Assembly (NCBI RefSeq): GCF_010078235.1 | Contig: NZ_JAABOS010000003.1 | Span: forward strand, 62,001-126,000 | Direction: 5' to 3' | DNA length: 64,000 bases | Source: Cognatundibacterium crateris | Lineage (GTDB): Bacteria > Pseudomonadota > Gammaproteobacteria > Burkholderiales > Burkholderiaceae_D | Made by a program: the position numbers and the translations under genes | Part shown: in pieces, positions 26,348 through 35,321 of the stretch | Layout: each line of letters opens with the position of its first letter | Position numbering within the stretch: the first letter of the stretch is position 1 | The notes under the pieces: model-generated | Database searches by the model: none | Told to the model about the DNA's origin: nothing | What the model saw: only the letters and a program-made list of their open reading frames with translations

Positions 26348-26755
26348 GTTGCATCAAGTCTTCAGCTCTGACAAGACTGGAAATCTTATGTTAAGCAGCA
26401 AAAAGTAAGAAATAAGATGGCTCTTCCAGGTAAGAGCCTGGGGGTAAATCCAGACTTATCCCCAACTTAAGCCTCGCAACACGAGGTATTTCAGGTTAGC
26501 AAGAGCGGGGGTAGCTTGGAAAAAATAGTCTGCTGGCGGTTTCTTGTGTGAGTAAGTTACTGATTATCCACAGTTGCCGATGCGCAAACCTGCTACCTTG
26601 CGGTGTAAAACCTGCTCAATTTGTAAAAAAAATGCAAACTTGCGTGTCGTCAGCGCAAAATAGATCCACTTCATTTTTTGAAAAATGAAATGAAAATAGC
26701 TGCAGATAAGGCTTTTCTGTAGTGATATCTCTGAAATTTCTGCATTGGAGGGTCT
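26348..26755. other. Non-coding region with hairpins and a DnaA box
   Basis: 408 bases between the DUF2059 and zinc-ribbon genes. A 9-bp stem (26439-26464, arms TGGGG and CCCCA with flanking TAA/TTA) and a 5-bp stem (CCTCG/CGAGG, 26472-26486) could end the upstream transcript, although neither has a T-run. A perfect DnaA box TTATCCACA is at 26564-26572. A T/A-rich stretch precedes the next gene. Confidence 0.5.
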
Positions 26756-27841
26756 ATGTATCAGCAATTGCGTGCACCGGAACGTTTATTCCGGTTTGGT
26801 CAATGGGCAGTCGCATTCTTATTTGCGTTTTTCCTCATCAAAGTCGGCGCCAGCCTGATCGCGGATCTGCCTTTGTTATCCACAAGTCCGCAACAAAGTG
26901 ACTTTCTTGATCAGCGTCGCGCACAGGAATTACAACAGCAAATACAGCCGCTGGAGCTAAGTATTTCTGAACTGCAGAAATCAGCGGAATTGAGCCAGGA
27001 GCGGCTACTCCGTAGTCAGGATGAGTACAGTAAGGATAAGCAAAGTTTTGATAACTGGCGTGCTGCACGCGGTAGCACTGAGCAGGCGGAAAATAATCCC
27101 GAGGTGATCAGCCGTGTCAGAAAACTGGATGAGCAACTCAAAAAGCAAACTGCTATTTCGTCCGAACTGCAACAATGGCAAAAGAAAATCGACGCCCAAC
27201 GTGATCGTTTGCAACCCTTAGAGGAACAGGTCACAACACTCAACAATCAGGCTTATCAGGCCTATCAGCAGGCGTTGTATCACTCCTCCTTGAAAGCATT
27301 CGCAATACGCTTGTTATTTGTCGCACCTTTACTGGGCGCTGCCATCTGGTTGTTCCGCGGCCACCGTAATAGTCAGCACTGGCCCTTCGCCTGGGGCTTT
27401 ATCTTTTTTGCCTTATTCGCCTTCTTTTTTGAGCTGGTGCCCTATCTGCCCAGCTTTGGTGGGTATATCCGTTATGGGGTTGGCGCCATACTGACCTTTC
27501 TCGGTGGAAAAGCCTTAATGCGCGCCCTGCAGCAGTATCTGGAAAGAAAACATCAGGAACAGACTGCGCCACAGGAAGAACGCAAGCAGGAGATACGCTA
27601 CGAAAAGGCGCTTGAGTCTATGGCTAAAGGACAATGCCCGAGTTGTGAGCGAGGCATGCCAGGTATAGAGGGGGCAGTCTTAAACTATTGCATGCATTGT
27701 GGCCTGAAAACGCATGAAGTCTGTAGCCAATGCGGTTTGCGACATAATGCGTTTTTCCCCTATTGTCCTGCATGTGGATCGGCTGCTGCTGCCCACCCCA
27801 GAGCTGCAACTGTTACGCAGGAAAGTAAAAATCAGGTGTGA
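26756..27841 (+). CDS. Coiled-coil membrane protein with C-terminal zinc ribbons
   Basis: 361 residues. One N-terminal membrane helix (AVAFLFAFFLIKVGASLI) is followed by a long charged coiled coil (about 50-165), a cluster of three hydrophobic segments (LLFVAPLLGAAIWLF, WGFIFFALFAFFFELV, YGVGAILTFLGGKAL), then a basic linker. At the C-terminus four Cys pairs form two zinc ribbons: CPSC/CMHC and CSQC/CPAC. The ATG follows GGAGGGTCT. I know similar proteins only as uncharacterised zinc-ribbon proteins. The design suggests a membrane scaffold that senses or binds a partner in the cytoplasm; this is inference. Confidence 0.75.
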   Translation: MYQQLRAPERLFRFGQWAVAFLFAFFLIKVGASLIADLPLLSTSPQQSDFLDQRRAQELQQQIQPLELSISELQKSAELSQERLLRSQDEYSKDKQSFDNWRAARGSTEQAENNPEVISRVRKLDEQLKKQTAISSELQQWQKKIDAQRDRLQPLEEQVTTLNNQAYQAYQQALYHSSLKAFAIRLLFVAPLLGAAIWLFRGHRNSQHWPFAWGFIFFALFAFFFELVPYLPSFGGYIRYGVGAILTFLGGKALMRALQQYLERKHQEQTAPQEERKQEIRYEKALESMAKGQCPSCERGMPGIEGAVLNYCMHCGLKTHEVCSQCGLRHNAFFPYCPACGSAAAAHPRAATVTQESKNQV

Positions 27842-27983
27842 ATTTGTTCCCTGCACAGGACTTAGTCTGTGATTTATTGCGGTAGCTGGCGATGCACTGT
27901 GTAGTACAGAAAACGGAAGACCATCTGTTGAATGGCGCAAGCTCTGGACCGCAGACTGACATCCTGAGCTTCAAGGTAAAAAC

Positions 27984-28015
27984 AAAACGCCAGCTAAATG
28001 CTGGCGTTTTGTTTT
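27984..28015. terminator. Bidirectional terminator between convergent genes
   Basis: AAAACGCCAGC (27984-27994) and GCTGGCGTTTT (28000-28010) form a perfect 11-bp stem around TAAAT. It is flanked by AAAAACA on the left and GTTTTG on the right, so it can work in both directions, for the zinc-ribbon gene (plus) and the VIT/vWA gene (minus). Confidence 0.88.
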
Positions 28016-28040
28016 GCGATGAGATTTTCAGTGAAAGTTT

Positions 28041-30995
28041 TCAAGGGTTAGCAGAGAAAGTCCGCTCCGGAACGACAAATTCACCGATGAGAACTTTATC
28101 CTTTTGTTTGTCCAGCCTGACGGTGATGTATTGATCTTGCTGACCGGGCAGACCAAACTTCGTCGATAAACGCAGCATCAGGGTAATTGCACCAGCGATC
28201 AGTTGCTGATTATGTCCAAAGAACTGAGTCTCCACGCGGTAAGTACCGGGTTTGGCGATCTTCAGTGAGAATTCTTCAGGACCATAGCCGCCGGTGAAGT
28301 CACGCGACAAACTGCCACCCTGATAACTGAGTGGATGGCCGTAATAGGTTTTTTCCCCATTCGGGTCGGTCACCCACAAATCGATATCGGTATTGTCCGC
28401 GTCCCAGCTCAGGACCGCACGTATATCCAGCGGAAGATTACGCAACAAACGTTTATCCAGGCGCGAGGTATCCAGCGTTTGCTTGCCTGACTGAGCCAGG
28501 ATGGCATTGAGTTCGGCCAGTGCAATCAGTTCTATATCTGCAAAGCGTTCATGCCATGGGCGGCTGACGACTTGCCACAGCTGATCAATCGCAGCCTGTG
28601 GCTGGTCTGCTGCTGCCAGAGCCAGTCCTAAATCGCGGTAGGACTGCGGCTCGTTTGGGCTTAAGCGTAATACGGTTTGCAAGACAGGAAGCGCCAGTTC
28701 TGGCCGTTTGGCTTGTATTAGCCTATAAGCCAGCAAACGCAGGATCTGCCGGTTCTCCATTTGCATTTCAGCCAGGTTGGATAAGATACGCAAACCCAGA
28801 TCGGTTTGACCGCGCTCCAGGAACAGATCCGCCACATCCAGAAAAAATGCACTGCTATTTTGATAGCTGGGTTTTTCATCCAGATAGATGCGATACATAT
28901 CGGCCACGGGTGCCGCCTGCAAACGACGGTAATAGGCCGCGTCAGGTTCCCATTTTTTCAGTTGTATCGCTGCTTCCGTGCCGGACCCGGCCGTAGTCGG
29001 GGCGAGTGATTTCGCCGCGACTACGCTGACTTCCGGTGGCGGGGTAAAACTCATGGCTACCGGTGCCGGTGCTGCCAGTACGCGTGGCATCGCAATGCCG
29101 CGTTCTGCCGCCGCGGGTGCCAGGCCGGTGGCAGTAACGGGAACCGGCTTAGGTAATGCAGGTTTATCCTTAGGAAAATCTTTTTCCCACCAAGCTATTT
29201 TTTTTTCAAATCTGGTTCTGACCAGATCCAGCTGATTGGTTTGTTCTCTCAATTGAGCAGAGGTTTTTTGAGCCAGCAATTTGTCGTAACTGGCGCGTAA
29301 TTCATCCGGTGGAGTGATTTCGTAACGCACATAGTCGGCCACGGTATCGAGCACGATCAGTGAGGTTTCTGCGGTAGGGATGTTGAATTGCTGCCCCAGC
29401 CGGCGTATTGCTGCACGCTGTGTTTCGCTATCCTGCATCAATTGTGCCAATTGTAGTTCAGCCCAGCGCCGCGCTGCGATATCAGCGTTGACTGCCTTGG
29501 CGGAGGAATCCAGCTTCACGACGCTGGTGCGTCGTTTTCCATCAGGCTGCTGCCACTCCAGCCGTAGGTCAGCTTGTGGCGAGGACAGGATACCGGCGAT
29601 ACGCCAGCGTCCCTGTTCCGGATAAACCGACGCGGTGACGATTTGTGTGGCCGAATTGCCGACTATGCTATGCAAGCGTAAAGCCTGCGTGCTTAAGGCG
29701 AGTACGGCTTGCTGCGTTGTGATTTGCTGTAAGTCCAGCACTTGTGCTCCGCTGGTTTCTGCAATGCCGCGTAATGCAGGCAAATCACTGAGCGAACTGG
29801 CCACGATGCTATACACAGGAATGCGGGCTGAGCCCAGCACCTGGCGCAGACTGTCTTTACCCCAGTTCATGATGCCGTCGCTGAATAACAAAGCCAGCTG
29901 ACTACCAGCCGGCATTGCATACGCCGCGGCATTACTGGCGCCGTCATACACCACTTGTTGTAAGGCGGAACGCAGGCCATCCCACTGACCACCGCGCACC
30001 TGGAATTGCTGCGCGTCTGCTGCCTGGTCACGCAGTAATTTCAATTCCACATCGACATCACCCAGCTTACGCAAATACTGATCCAGTAGTGCGAATTCTT
30101 TTTCATGCTGGCGCTGGGCCCCGGAGCCGGAGGCATCCCACAGGATAAGGATTTTTTTAGGAGCAGGACGTGGGCTATTCACAGGTGCCACTGGGACTTC
30201 AGCGTAGAAATACTGTTGGTTCTGAAAGCTTGTATAGCTGCTTACAGCTTCGCTTTTTGCCGGGATGAGTAATTCCAGCAATCCGTTTTGCGGATGCACA
30301 TCCTTCGCCTGCCAGCTGATTACGCTGAGGCTGTTTTCATCCAGTTTATGTACATCGCTTTGCATGCTGAGTAACTGAATTTGGCGTGCACCGACTCCTT
30401 CAATCTGTATGCGCGCATCCAGCTTCCCAGCCAGCATACCGAACTGTAAGGGTGCGTGGAATGGATACTGACCGGCTTGATTGGGTATCAAAGTCTGGTC
30501 TATTTGCAACTGTACGGTACGCTTGCCTTTTGCTGGTAAAGGATAGATGCGTAAGCGGTATTGATTACCACGTGTCACCTCCAGTAAGGCCGGATCAACC
30601 CGGGTGCGGCTGATATCTTCAAATACTTGTTGACCCCGGTCTTTTTCCACCACGACAGCCTGCCGTAATTTGCCATCGATATCCAGCGCAAAGCCACTCA
30701 CAGTTTGTCCGTTGGCGAGCGGGAATTCCAGCTGACCTTCCAGCACTCTTTCATTCGGGTTGTAGAAACTGAGTTCTATGACGCTGCGCGCTTGGCTGCC
30801 GCTGATTTGCGTTTTCAGGCTGACTTGGTCCAGTCTGACCGGAATTTTCGCTTCGGGTATCCGCAATACCGGAGGAACCGGCAGGATGCGGTTTGTATCA
30901 GGTGGCAGTGTCTGGATCTGGGCACTCAGCTGTGAGGAAAACAAGCCTGCCAGTAACAGCATGCTCAGGCGGATGGGCGGCTGGGTCATGATCAT
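28041..30995 (-). CDS. Exported VIT-vWA-TPR-DUF2135 protein
   Basis: 984-residue multi-domain exported protein. A signal peptide (LSMLLLAGLFSSQLSA) precedes a VIT domain (about 30-170), a von Willebrand A-like domain with metal-site motif DASGSG near 281-286 and LALLFSDGIMNWG near 365, a proline-rich linker near 640-690, a TPR-like helical stretch (about 730-840, e.g. LDVADLFLERGQTDLGLRIL and PVLQTVLRLSPNEPQSYRDLGLAL), and a C-terminal DUF2135 domain (DIRAVLSWDADNTDIDLWVTDPNGE). It is most likely periplasmic and binds another protein through the metal site. It is followed in the same direction by nothing closely spaced. The biological role is unknown. Confidence 0.88.
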   Translation of the reverse strand: MIMTQPPIRLSMLLLAGLFSSQLSAQIQTLPPDTNRILPVPPVLRIPEAKIPVRLDQVSLKTQISGSQARSVIELSFYNPNERVLEGQLEFPLANGQTVSGFALDIDGKLRQAVVVEKDRGQQVFEDISRTRVDPALLEVTRGNQYRLRIYPLPAKGKRTVQLQIDQTLIPNQAGQYPFHAPLQFGMLAGKLDARIQIEGVGARQIQLLSMQSDVHKLDENSLSVISWQAKDVHPQNGLLELLIPAKSEAVSSYTSFQNQQYFYAEVPVAPVNSPRPAPKKILILWDASGSGAQRQHEKEFALLDQYLRKLGDVDVELKLLRDQAADAQQFQVRGGQWDGLRSALQQVVYDGASNAAAYAMPAGSQLALLFSDGIMNWGKDSLRQVLGSARIPVYSIVASSLSDLPALRGIAETSGAQVLDLQQITTQQAVLALSTQALRLHSIVGNSATQIVTASVYPEQGRWRIAGILSSPQADLRLEWQQPDGKRRTSVVKLDSSAKAVNADIAARRWAELQLAQLMQDSETQRAAIRRLGQQFNIPTAETSLIVLDTVADYVRYEITPPDELRASYDKLLAQKTSAQLREQTNQLDLVRTRFEKKIAWWEKDFPKDKPALPKPVPVTATGLAPAAAERGIAMPRVLAAPAPVAMSFTPPPEVSVVAAKSLAPTTAGSGTEAAIQLKKWEPDAAYYRRLQAAPVADMYRIYLDEKPSYQNSSAFFLDVADLFLERGQTDLGLRILSNLAEMQMENRQILRLLAYRLIQAKRPELALPVLQTVLRLSPNEPQSYRDLGLALAAADQPQAAIDQLWQVVSRPWHERFADIELIALAELNAILAQSGKQTLDTSRLDKRLLRNLPLDIRAVLSWDADNTDIDLWVTDPNGEKTYYGHPLSYQGGSLSRDFTGGYGPEEFSLKIAKPGTYRVETQFFGHNQQLIAGAITLMLRLSTKFGLPGQQDQYITVRLDKQKDKVLIGEFVVPERTFSANP

Positions 30996-31148
30996 TATCC
31001 TTGATGAAAGTACCTTACTGTAACGGTAAATTCAGCTGCCGCGCTGACAATGCGCATGAGATATTTTTCCAGCAGTTCAGCCGCGTCTTTATTCAGACAA
31101 AGCCTGCACTGCCAGATAAGGACTAAGAATGGTTTTCAGTTTGATGAT

Positions 31149-32111
31149 TCAAGTCTGATCCTGAGCTGGGATAGCAGAGAGCAGATTTTCAAATGCTGCC
31201 CGGAAATATAATTCATAACTATCCTGTTCCACGTAGCCAAGATGCGGCGTGGCAAGCACATTATCTCTGTGCAGCAAAGGATGATGCGGGGTGATGGGTT
31301 CGCTTTCAAATACGTCTATCGCTGCAAAGCCAGGGCGGCCACTGTCTAAGGCCAGACTCAGTGCATCTGTCTGTACCAATTCCGCCCGGCTGGTGTTAAC
31401 GAACAGCGCGTCGGCCTTCATTTGCTGTAAATCATCCAGAGTGACAATGCCACGCGTTGCTTCATTCAGACGTAAATGCAAACTGATCACATCACAATCC
31501 CGAAAAAACTGTTCCCGGCTGTCCGCAGCCTGAAAGCCATCAGCGCGTGCCTTGTCACGACTTGCTTCTCTGCCCCAGACCACAACTTGCATACCGAAAG
31601 CTTGTGCGTAAGCCGCGATACGTTGCCCGATTTTTCCATAGCCCCAGATACCCAGCGTCCGTTTTTTGAGCACGCGTCCCAGGCCATTGTGTTCAGCACG
31701 TAAAGAAGAGGTTTGCCAGCAGCCTTGTTGTAACAGCGACGCATAAGAATACAGCCGGCGTGATGCCATCATGATCATGGCCCAGGTCAGCTCGGCCGGT
31801 GCGGTCGGATCGCCGATGCCCTCCACCACGCGTATCCCCAGTTCTTCTGCGGCCTCCAGGTCGATATTGCCCGATACTTTGCCCGTCTGAGAAATGATGC
31901 GCAGCTTCGGTAACTTTTGCAGCAAGGCACGGCTCAGATGGGTACGCTCCCGTATCAGGACCAGTGCTTCAAATGGCGCCAGCCGGATCGCTAATTGTCC
32001 AATTCCCACGGCGCTGTTGTGAAAAACTTTCACTTCATGCCCATTGAGTAAAGAAAAACAAGTCAGTTGACGTACCGCATCCTGATAGTCATCAAGTATC
32101 GCGATTTTCAT
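31149..32111 (-). CDS. D-2-hydroxyacid dehydrogenase (phosphoglycerate-dehydrogenase-like)
   Basis: 320-residue NAD-dependent 2-hydroxyacid dehydrogenase. The nucleotide-binding motif GIWGYGKIG is at about 154-162. The catalytic residues are recognisable: the arginine in FVNTSRAELV (near 235), the glutamate in DVFESEPI (near 265) and the histidine in ATPHLGYVE (near 287). The N-terminal part (MKIAILDDYQDA) is typical of SerA-like proteins of unknown substrate. The ATG follows CAGGAGTCCCAA. Neither serine-pathway genes nor a transporter are near. Substrate not predicted. Confidence 0.9.
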   Translation of the reverse strand: MKIAILDDYQDAVRQLTCFSLLNGHEVKVFHNSAVGIGQLAIRLAPFEALVLIRERTHLSRALLQKLPKLRIISQTGKVSGNIDLEAAEELGIRVVEGIGDPTAPAELTWAMIMMASRRLYSYASLLQQGCWQTSSLRAEHNGLGRVLKKRTLGIWGYGKIGQRIAAYAQAFGMQVVVWGREASRDKARADGFQAADSREQFFRDCDVISLHLRLNEATRGIVTLDDLQQMKADALFVNTSRAELVQTDALSLALDSGRPGFAAIDVFESEPITPHHPLLHRDNVLATPHLGYVEQDSYELYFRAAFENLLSAIPAQDQT

Positions 32112-32478
32112 TTGGGACTCCTGTTTTGAAAGAGAGTAAGTATGGAATCAACATAGGATCAGAGAGCGATGAAAGAGTTTCACTTTCATATTTGGTATTA
32201 CTATGATAATAATTTTGACGCAAAATTCGCCCCAAAGCTTAGGCGGGTGTACAATAGCCGGCTAAGTAGCTTTTTGATTCTGACGCCTTCTTAACAGTTG
32301 GCGCTAGCTGGGGCCCGGACTATCCGCCGGGCCGCCTATTATCCGACAGAACCGCCGCTATGGTGTTTGCTTCGCTTGAGCTGGGACCTGTCCACTGTGC
32401 TCGCGGGCTACAAATGTCAACGACGATCCTGCCGTGCCGCTACACCGGTTTTTTTATTGAAATGGCATTGGAGGTAGT
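32112..32478 (+). promoter_or_regulatory. Promoter region and long structured leader of pckG
   Basis: This 367-base spacer separates the divergent 2-hydroxyacid dehydrogenase from pckG. GGCCCGG (32312-32318) and CCGGGCC (32327-32333) form a 7-bp GC stem about 145 bases before the pckG start. TACAAT at 32250-32255 could be a -10 element but no well-spaced -35 is visible. The ribosome site GGAGG lies before ATG 32479. No protein gene is seen. Confidence 0.45.
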
Positions 32479-34329
32479 ATGAATCAACCTATCATGAAGG
32501 GCGTTGCTGAAATCAACGCGCCTGCACATGTAAAACATCAGAAACTGATTAGCTGGATTGCTGAAATTGCAGCACTGACTAAGCCAGATAATATCTACTG
32601 GTGCGATGGTTCCCAGGAAGAATACGATCGTCTGTGCGCACAGATGGTTGCTGCCGGTACCATGAAAAAACTCAGTCAGGAAAAACGTCCGAACAGCTAT
32701 CTGGCTTGTTCCGATCCGACTGACGTTGCTCGCGTAGAAGACCGTACTTACATTTGCTCCGCCAAAAAAGAAGACGCAGGTCCCACCAATAACTGGATGG
32801 ACCCGGCTGACATGCGTGCAACCCTGAATCCACTGTTTGATGGCTGCATGAAGGGCCGTACCATGTACGTTGTGCCTTTCTCTATGGGCCCGCTGGGTTC
32901 CCCGATTGCACATATCGGCGTTGAATTGTCTGACTCCCCTTACGTTGCAGTCAATATGCGCATCATGACGCGTATGGGCAAAGCGGTGTACGACGTACTG
33001 GGTAGCGAGGGTGATTTCGTTCCTTGCGTACACACTGTCGGCAAACCACTGGCAGCGGGCGAACAAGATGTGGCCTGGCCTTGCAACGATACTAAATACA
33101 TCGTGCACTACCCTGAAACCCGCGAAATCTGGTCCTTTGGTTCCGGTTATGGTGGCAATGCGCTGCTGGGTAAAAAATGCTTTGCCTTGCGTATCGCTTC
33201 CACCATGGGCCGCGATCAGGGCTGGCTGGCAGAACACATGCTGATTTTGGGCGTGGAATCTCCTGAAGGTAAAAAACACTATGTCGCAGCAGCCTTCCCG
33301 TCTGCTTGCGGTAAAACCAACTTTGCGATGCTGATTCCTGCCATTAAAGGCTGGAAAGTCACCACTATCGGTGACGATATCGCCTGGATTAAGCCTGGCA
33401 AAGATGGCCGTTTGTACGCCATTAATCCAGAAGCGGGTTATTTCGGTGTGGCGCCGGGTACGAACACAGCCACCAACTCGAATTGCATGGCTTCCCTGAC
33501 CGCCAACACGATTTTCACTAACGTCGGCTACACCGATGATGGTGATGTATGGTGGGAAGGCATGAGTAAAGAAGCGCCAGCCCATCTGATTGACTGGCAA
33601 GGTAAAGACTGGACACCTGAAATCGCTAAAGAGACCGGCCGTAAAGCCGCGCATCCAAATGCGCGCTTCACCGTTGCTGCAACTCAGAATCCTGTGATTG
33701 ACGCAGCCTGGGATGATCCGGCTGGTGTACCGATTTCTGCCTTTATCTTCGGCGGCCGTCGTTCCACCACCGTTCCTCTGGTGACCGAAGCGCGTAACTG
33801 GGTAGAAGGTGTCTACATGGCAGCGACCATGGGTTCGGAAACCACTGCTGCGGCTGCCGGTCAGCAAGGCGTAGTGCGTCGCGATCCGTTTGCGATGTTG
33901 CCATTCATGGGTTACAACATGAGTGACTACTTCCAGCACTGGCTGAATATGGGTCAGAAAATTGAACAACTGGGCGCTAAGCAACCCGCTATCTTCTGCG
34001 TCAACTGGTTCCGTACCGATGCCAATGGCAAGTTTGTCTGGCCTGGCTTTGGTGACAATATGCGCGTACTGAAATGGATGCTGGAGCGTATCGAAGGTCA
34101 GGCCGGCGGTCAGGACAATGTCTTTGGTACCAGCCCAAGCTATAGCGATCTGACCTGGGACGGTCTGGACTTCTCGCAAGAGCAGTTCGATACCATTACA
34201 TCGATCGATACAGCAGCCTGGGAAGCGGAACTGAATCTGCACACAGAATTGTTTGAAAAACTGGCGTATCACTTGCCAGCTGAACTGGAAGCCACCCGCG
34301 CCTCCCTCAAACAACGTCTGTCTGCCTGA
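32479..34329 (+). CDS. pckG: Phosphoenolpyruvate carboxykinase (GTP)
   Basis: 616-residue GTP-dependent PEPCK, converting oxaloacetate plus GTP to phosphoenolpyruvate, the entry step to gluconeogenesis. Diagnostic features are the P-loop [15 protein letters not shown] with catalytic lysine near 279, [32 protein letters not shown] around 293-325, and [13 protein letters not shown] around 430. The ribosome site GGAGG precedes the ATG by 5 bases. It stands alone between a long leader and two terminator hairpins. The length equals that of other bacterial GTP-type enzymes. The codon pattern also leaves a 624-codon open frame on the opposite strand, which is a shadow. Confidence 0.98.
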   Translation: MNQPIMKGVAEINAPAHVKHQKLISWIAEIAALTKPDNIYWCDGSQEEYDRLCAQMVAAGTMKKLSQEKRPNSYLACSDPTDVARVEDRTYICSAKKEDAGPTNNWMDPADMRATLNPLFDGCMKGRTMYVVPFSMGPLGSPIAHIGVELSDSPYVAVNMRIMTRMGKAVYDVLGSEGDFVPCVHTVGKPLAAGEQDVAWPCNDTKYIVHYPETREIWSFGSGYGGNALLGKKCFALRIASTMGRDQGWLAEHMLILGVESPEGKKHYVAAAFPSACGKTNFAMLIPAIKGWKVTTIGDDIAWIKPGKDGRLYAINPEAGYFGVAPGTNTATNSNCMASLTANTIFTNVGYTDDGDVWWEGMSKEAPAHLIDWQGKDWTPEIAKETGRKAAHPNARFTVAATQNPVIDAAWDDPAGVPISAFIFGGRRSTTVPLVTEARNWVEGVYMAATMGSETTAAAAGQQGVVRRDPFAMLPFMGYNMSDYFQHWLNMGQKIEQLGAKQPAIFCVNWFRTDANGKFVWPGFGDNMRVLKWMLERIEGQAGGQDNVFGTSPSYSDLTWDGLDFSQEQFDTITSIDTAAWEAELNLHTELFEKLAYHLPAELEATRASLKQRLSA

Positions 34330-34343
34330 TCAGACTGCCATGT

Positions 34344-34397
34344 AGTCCGGCTTCAGCCGGACTGATAAAAAAACGCGATCTGAGTATCGCGTTTTTT
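34344..34397 (+). terminator. Double hairpin terminator of pckG
   Basis: Two hairpins follow the pckG stop. The first has arms AGTCCGGC and GCCGGACT (34344-34363). The second has arms AAAAAACGCGAT and ATCGCGTTTTTT (34368-34397) and ends in a T-run, a clear intrinsic terminator. Confidence 0.9.
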
Positions 34398-34410
34398 ATT
34401 GCCTCGCAAA

Positions 34411-34439
34411 ACAAAAAGCCGCCTGCAATCAGGCGGCTT
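34411..34439 (-). terminator. Terminator of the DUF2798 gene
   Basis: AAGCCGCCTG (34416-34425) and CAGGCGGCTT (34430-34439) form a 10-bp stem with a 4-base loop. On the minus strand it is followed by TTTGTTTTG, ending transcription from the DUF2798 gene. Confidence 0.85.
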
Positions 34440-34507
34440 ATGACACAGCGGGGGGATACGTGGTGCGATCAGCGATTTAGGTCAGGGTCGCTAAGGAATG
34501 ATGGTGC

Positions 34508-34837
34508 TCAGTAGTCCTGGTGACGTGACATGCTGAGCTTGTGCATCAGCGTGCGTATCAATGGCAGGCTCAGATAAGTCAATGGAAACGCAATCGGCCA
34601 GCTGGTCAGCCAGGCTTCCATCCAATGCCGCATCAGTTCAGGCTGCTGGGTATTCCAACACAGCTGCAGAATGCCAGTCACAAAAAAGGTGACAAAACCG
34701 GTACTGAGCAAGCTAGGTAACATGGAAGCCAGACTGCGTGACCCGGCAACAGTACGGATTTGCTTGCTGTGCTGAGATCTTAGCGTCTCGGCATATAAGG
34801 GCGTAGTGACCTTATTAAGAGTGGAAATTTGCTGCAT
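34508..34837 (-). CDS. DUF2798 small membrane protein
   Basis: 109 residues, with two membrane helices typical of DUF2798: MLPSLLSTGFVTFFVTGILQL and WLTSWPIAFPLTYLSLPLIRTLMHKL. The polar first 35 residues are not part of the domain. It is followed by its own terminator and shares a direction with the next unnamed gene. Function of the family is unknown. Confidence 0.8.
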   Translation of the reverse strand: MQQISTLNKVTTPLYAETLRSQHSKQIRTVAGSRSLASMLPSLLSTGFVTFFVTGILQLCWNTQQPELMRHWMEAWLTSWPIAFPLTYLSLPLIRTLMHKLSMSRHQDY

Positions 34838-34861
34838 TGCAAAACTACTACAAAATAGGAT

Positions 34862-35179
34862 TTATGCGCGGCCAGCCATCGCTCGCAATTCCGCTGCCAT
34901 GGCTGGTGAACACGCGTCCGCGTCACGCGCAATTCGGTTCAAGGTCATCGCTGTACGCAAAGTACGGCGTGCGGCACGTTCTTCGCGTGACAATTTAGGA
35001 AAAATGCTGAGCCAGGTTGCACGCAGCAAGCCAGACAAAATAGGACGGAATACGAGCAGCATCGTGGCCAAAATGCCCAAACCTAATAAAGGACGGGCAG
35101 CAGCAGCCAAACCGCTGATGGCAAATTGGGCGACAGGCAAGGCGCTGCTGGCTGGAAATGCAATATTTAGAAACATCAT
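34862..35179 (-). CDS. Small membrane protein, unrecognised
   Basis: About 105 residues from the ATG at 35179 (a frame to 35257 exists but its first 26 residues look non-coding). One or two membrane helices (VAQFAISGLAAAARPLLGLGILATMLLVF) are followed by a basic amphipathic segment (SREERAARRTLRTAMTLNRIARDA). It is divergent from the LysR gene at 35322 and could be its target. No ribosome site is evident. Real gene likely but not certain. Confidence 0.5.
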   Translation of the reverse strand: MMFLNIAFPASSALPVAQFAISGLAAAARPLLGLGILATMLLVFRPILSGLLRATWLSIFPKLSREERAARRTLRTAMTLNRIARDADACSPAMAAELRAMAGRA

Positions 35180-35321
35180 GATAGAAAACCGGATTAGACG
35201 ATTACAATGCAGGCATAATATTGCAATGCAACATAAACTTCCAATTCCGATTTCCAATAATTACTATATTGTTTGTGAATAGTTGCTCTCAACACCATAA
35301 AAAAACAGGAGACATTCCAGC

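Noticed and set aside
32440..34314. 624-codon open frame on the minus strand opposite pckG
   Set aside because: It lies entirely within pckG, an unmistakable enzyme gene. The encoded protein has no recognisable domain and a composition (Arg, His, Phe and Thr rich) typical of an antisense shadow of a highly codon-biased gene.
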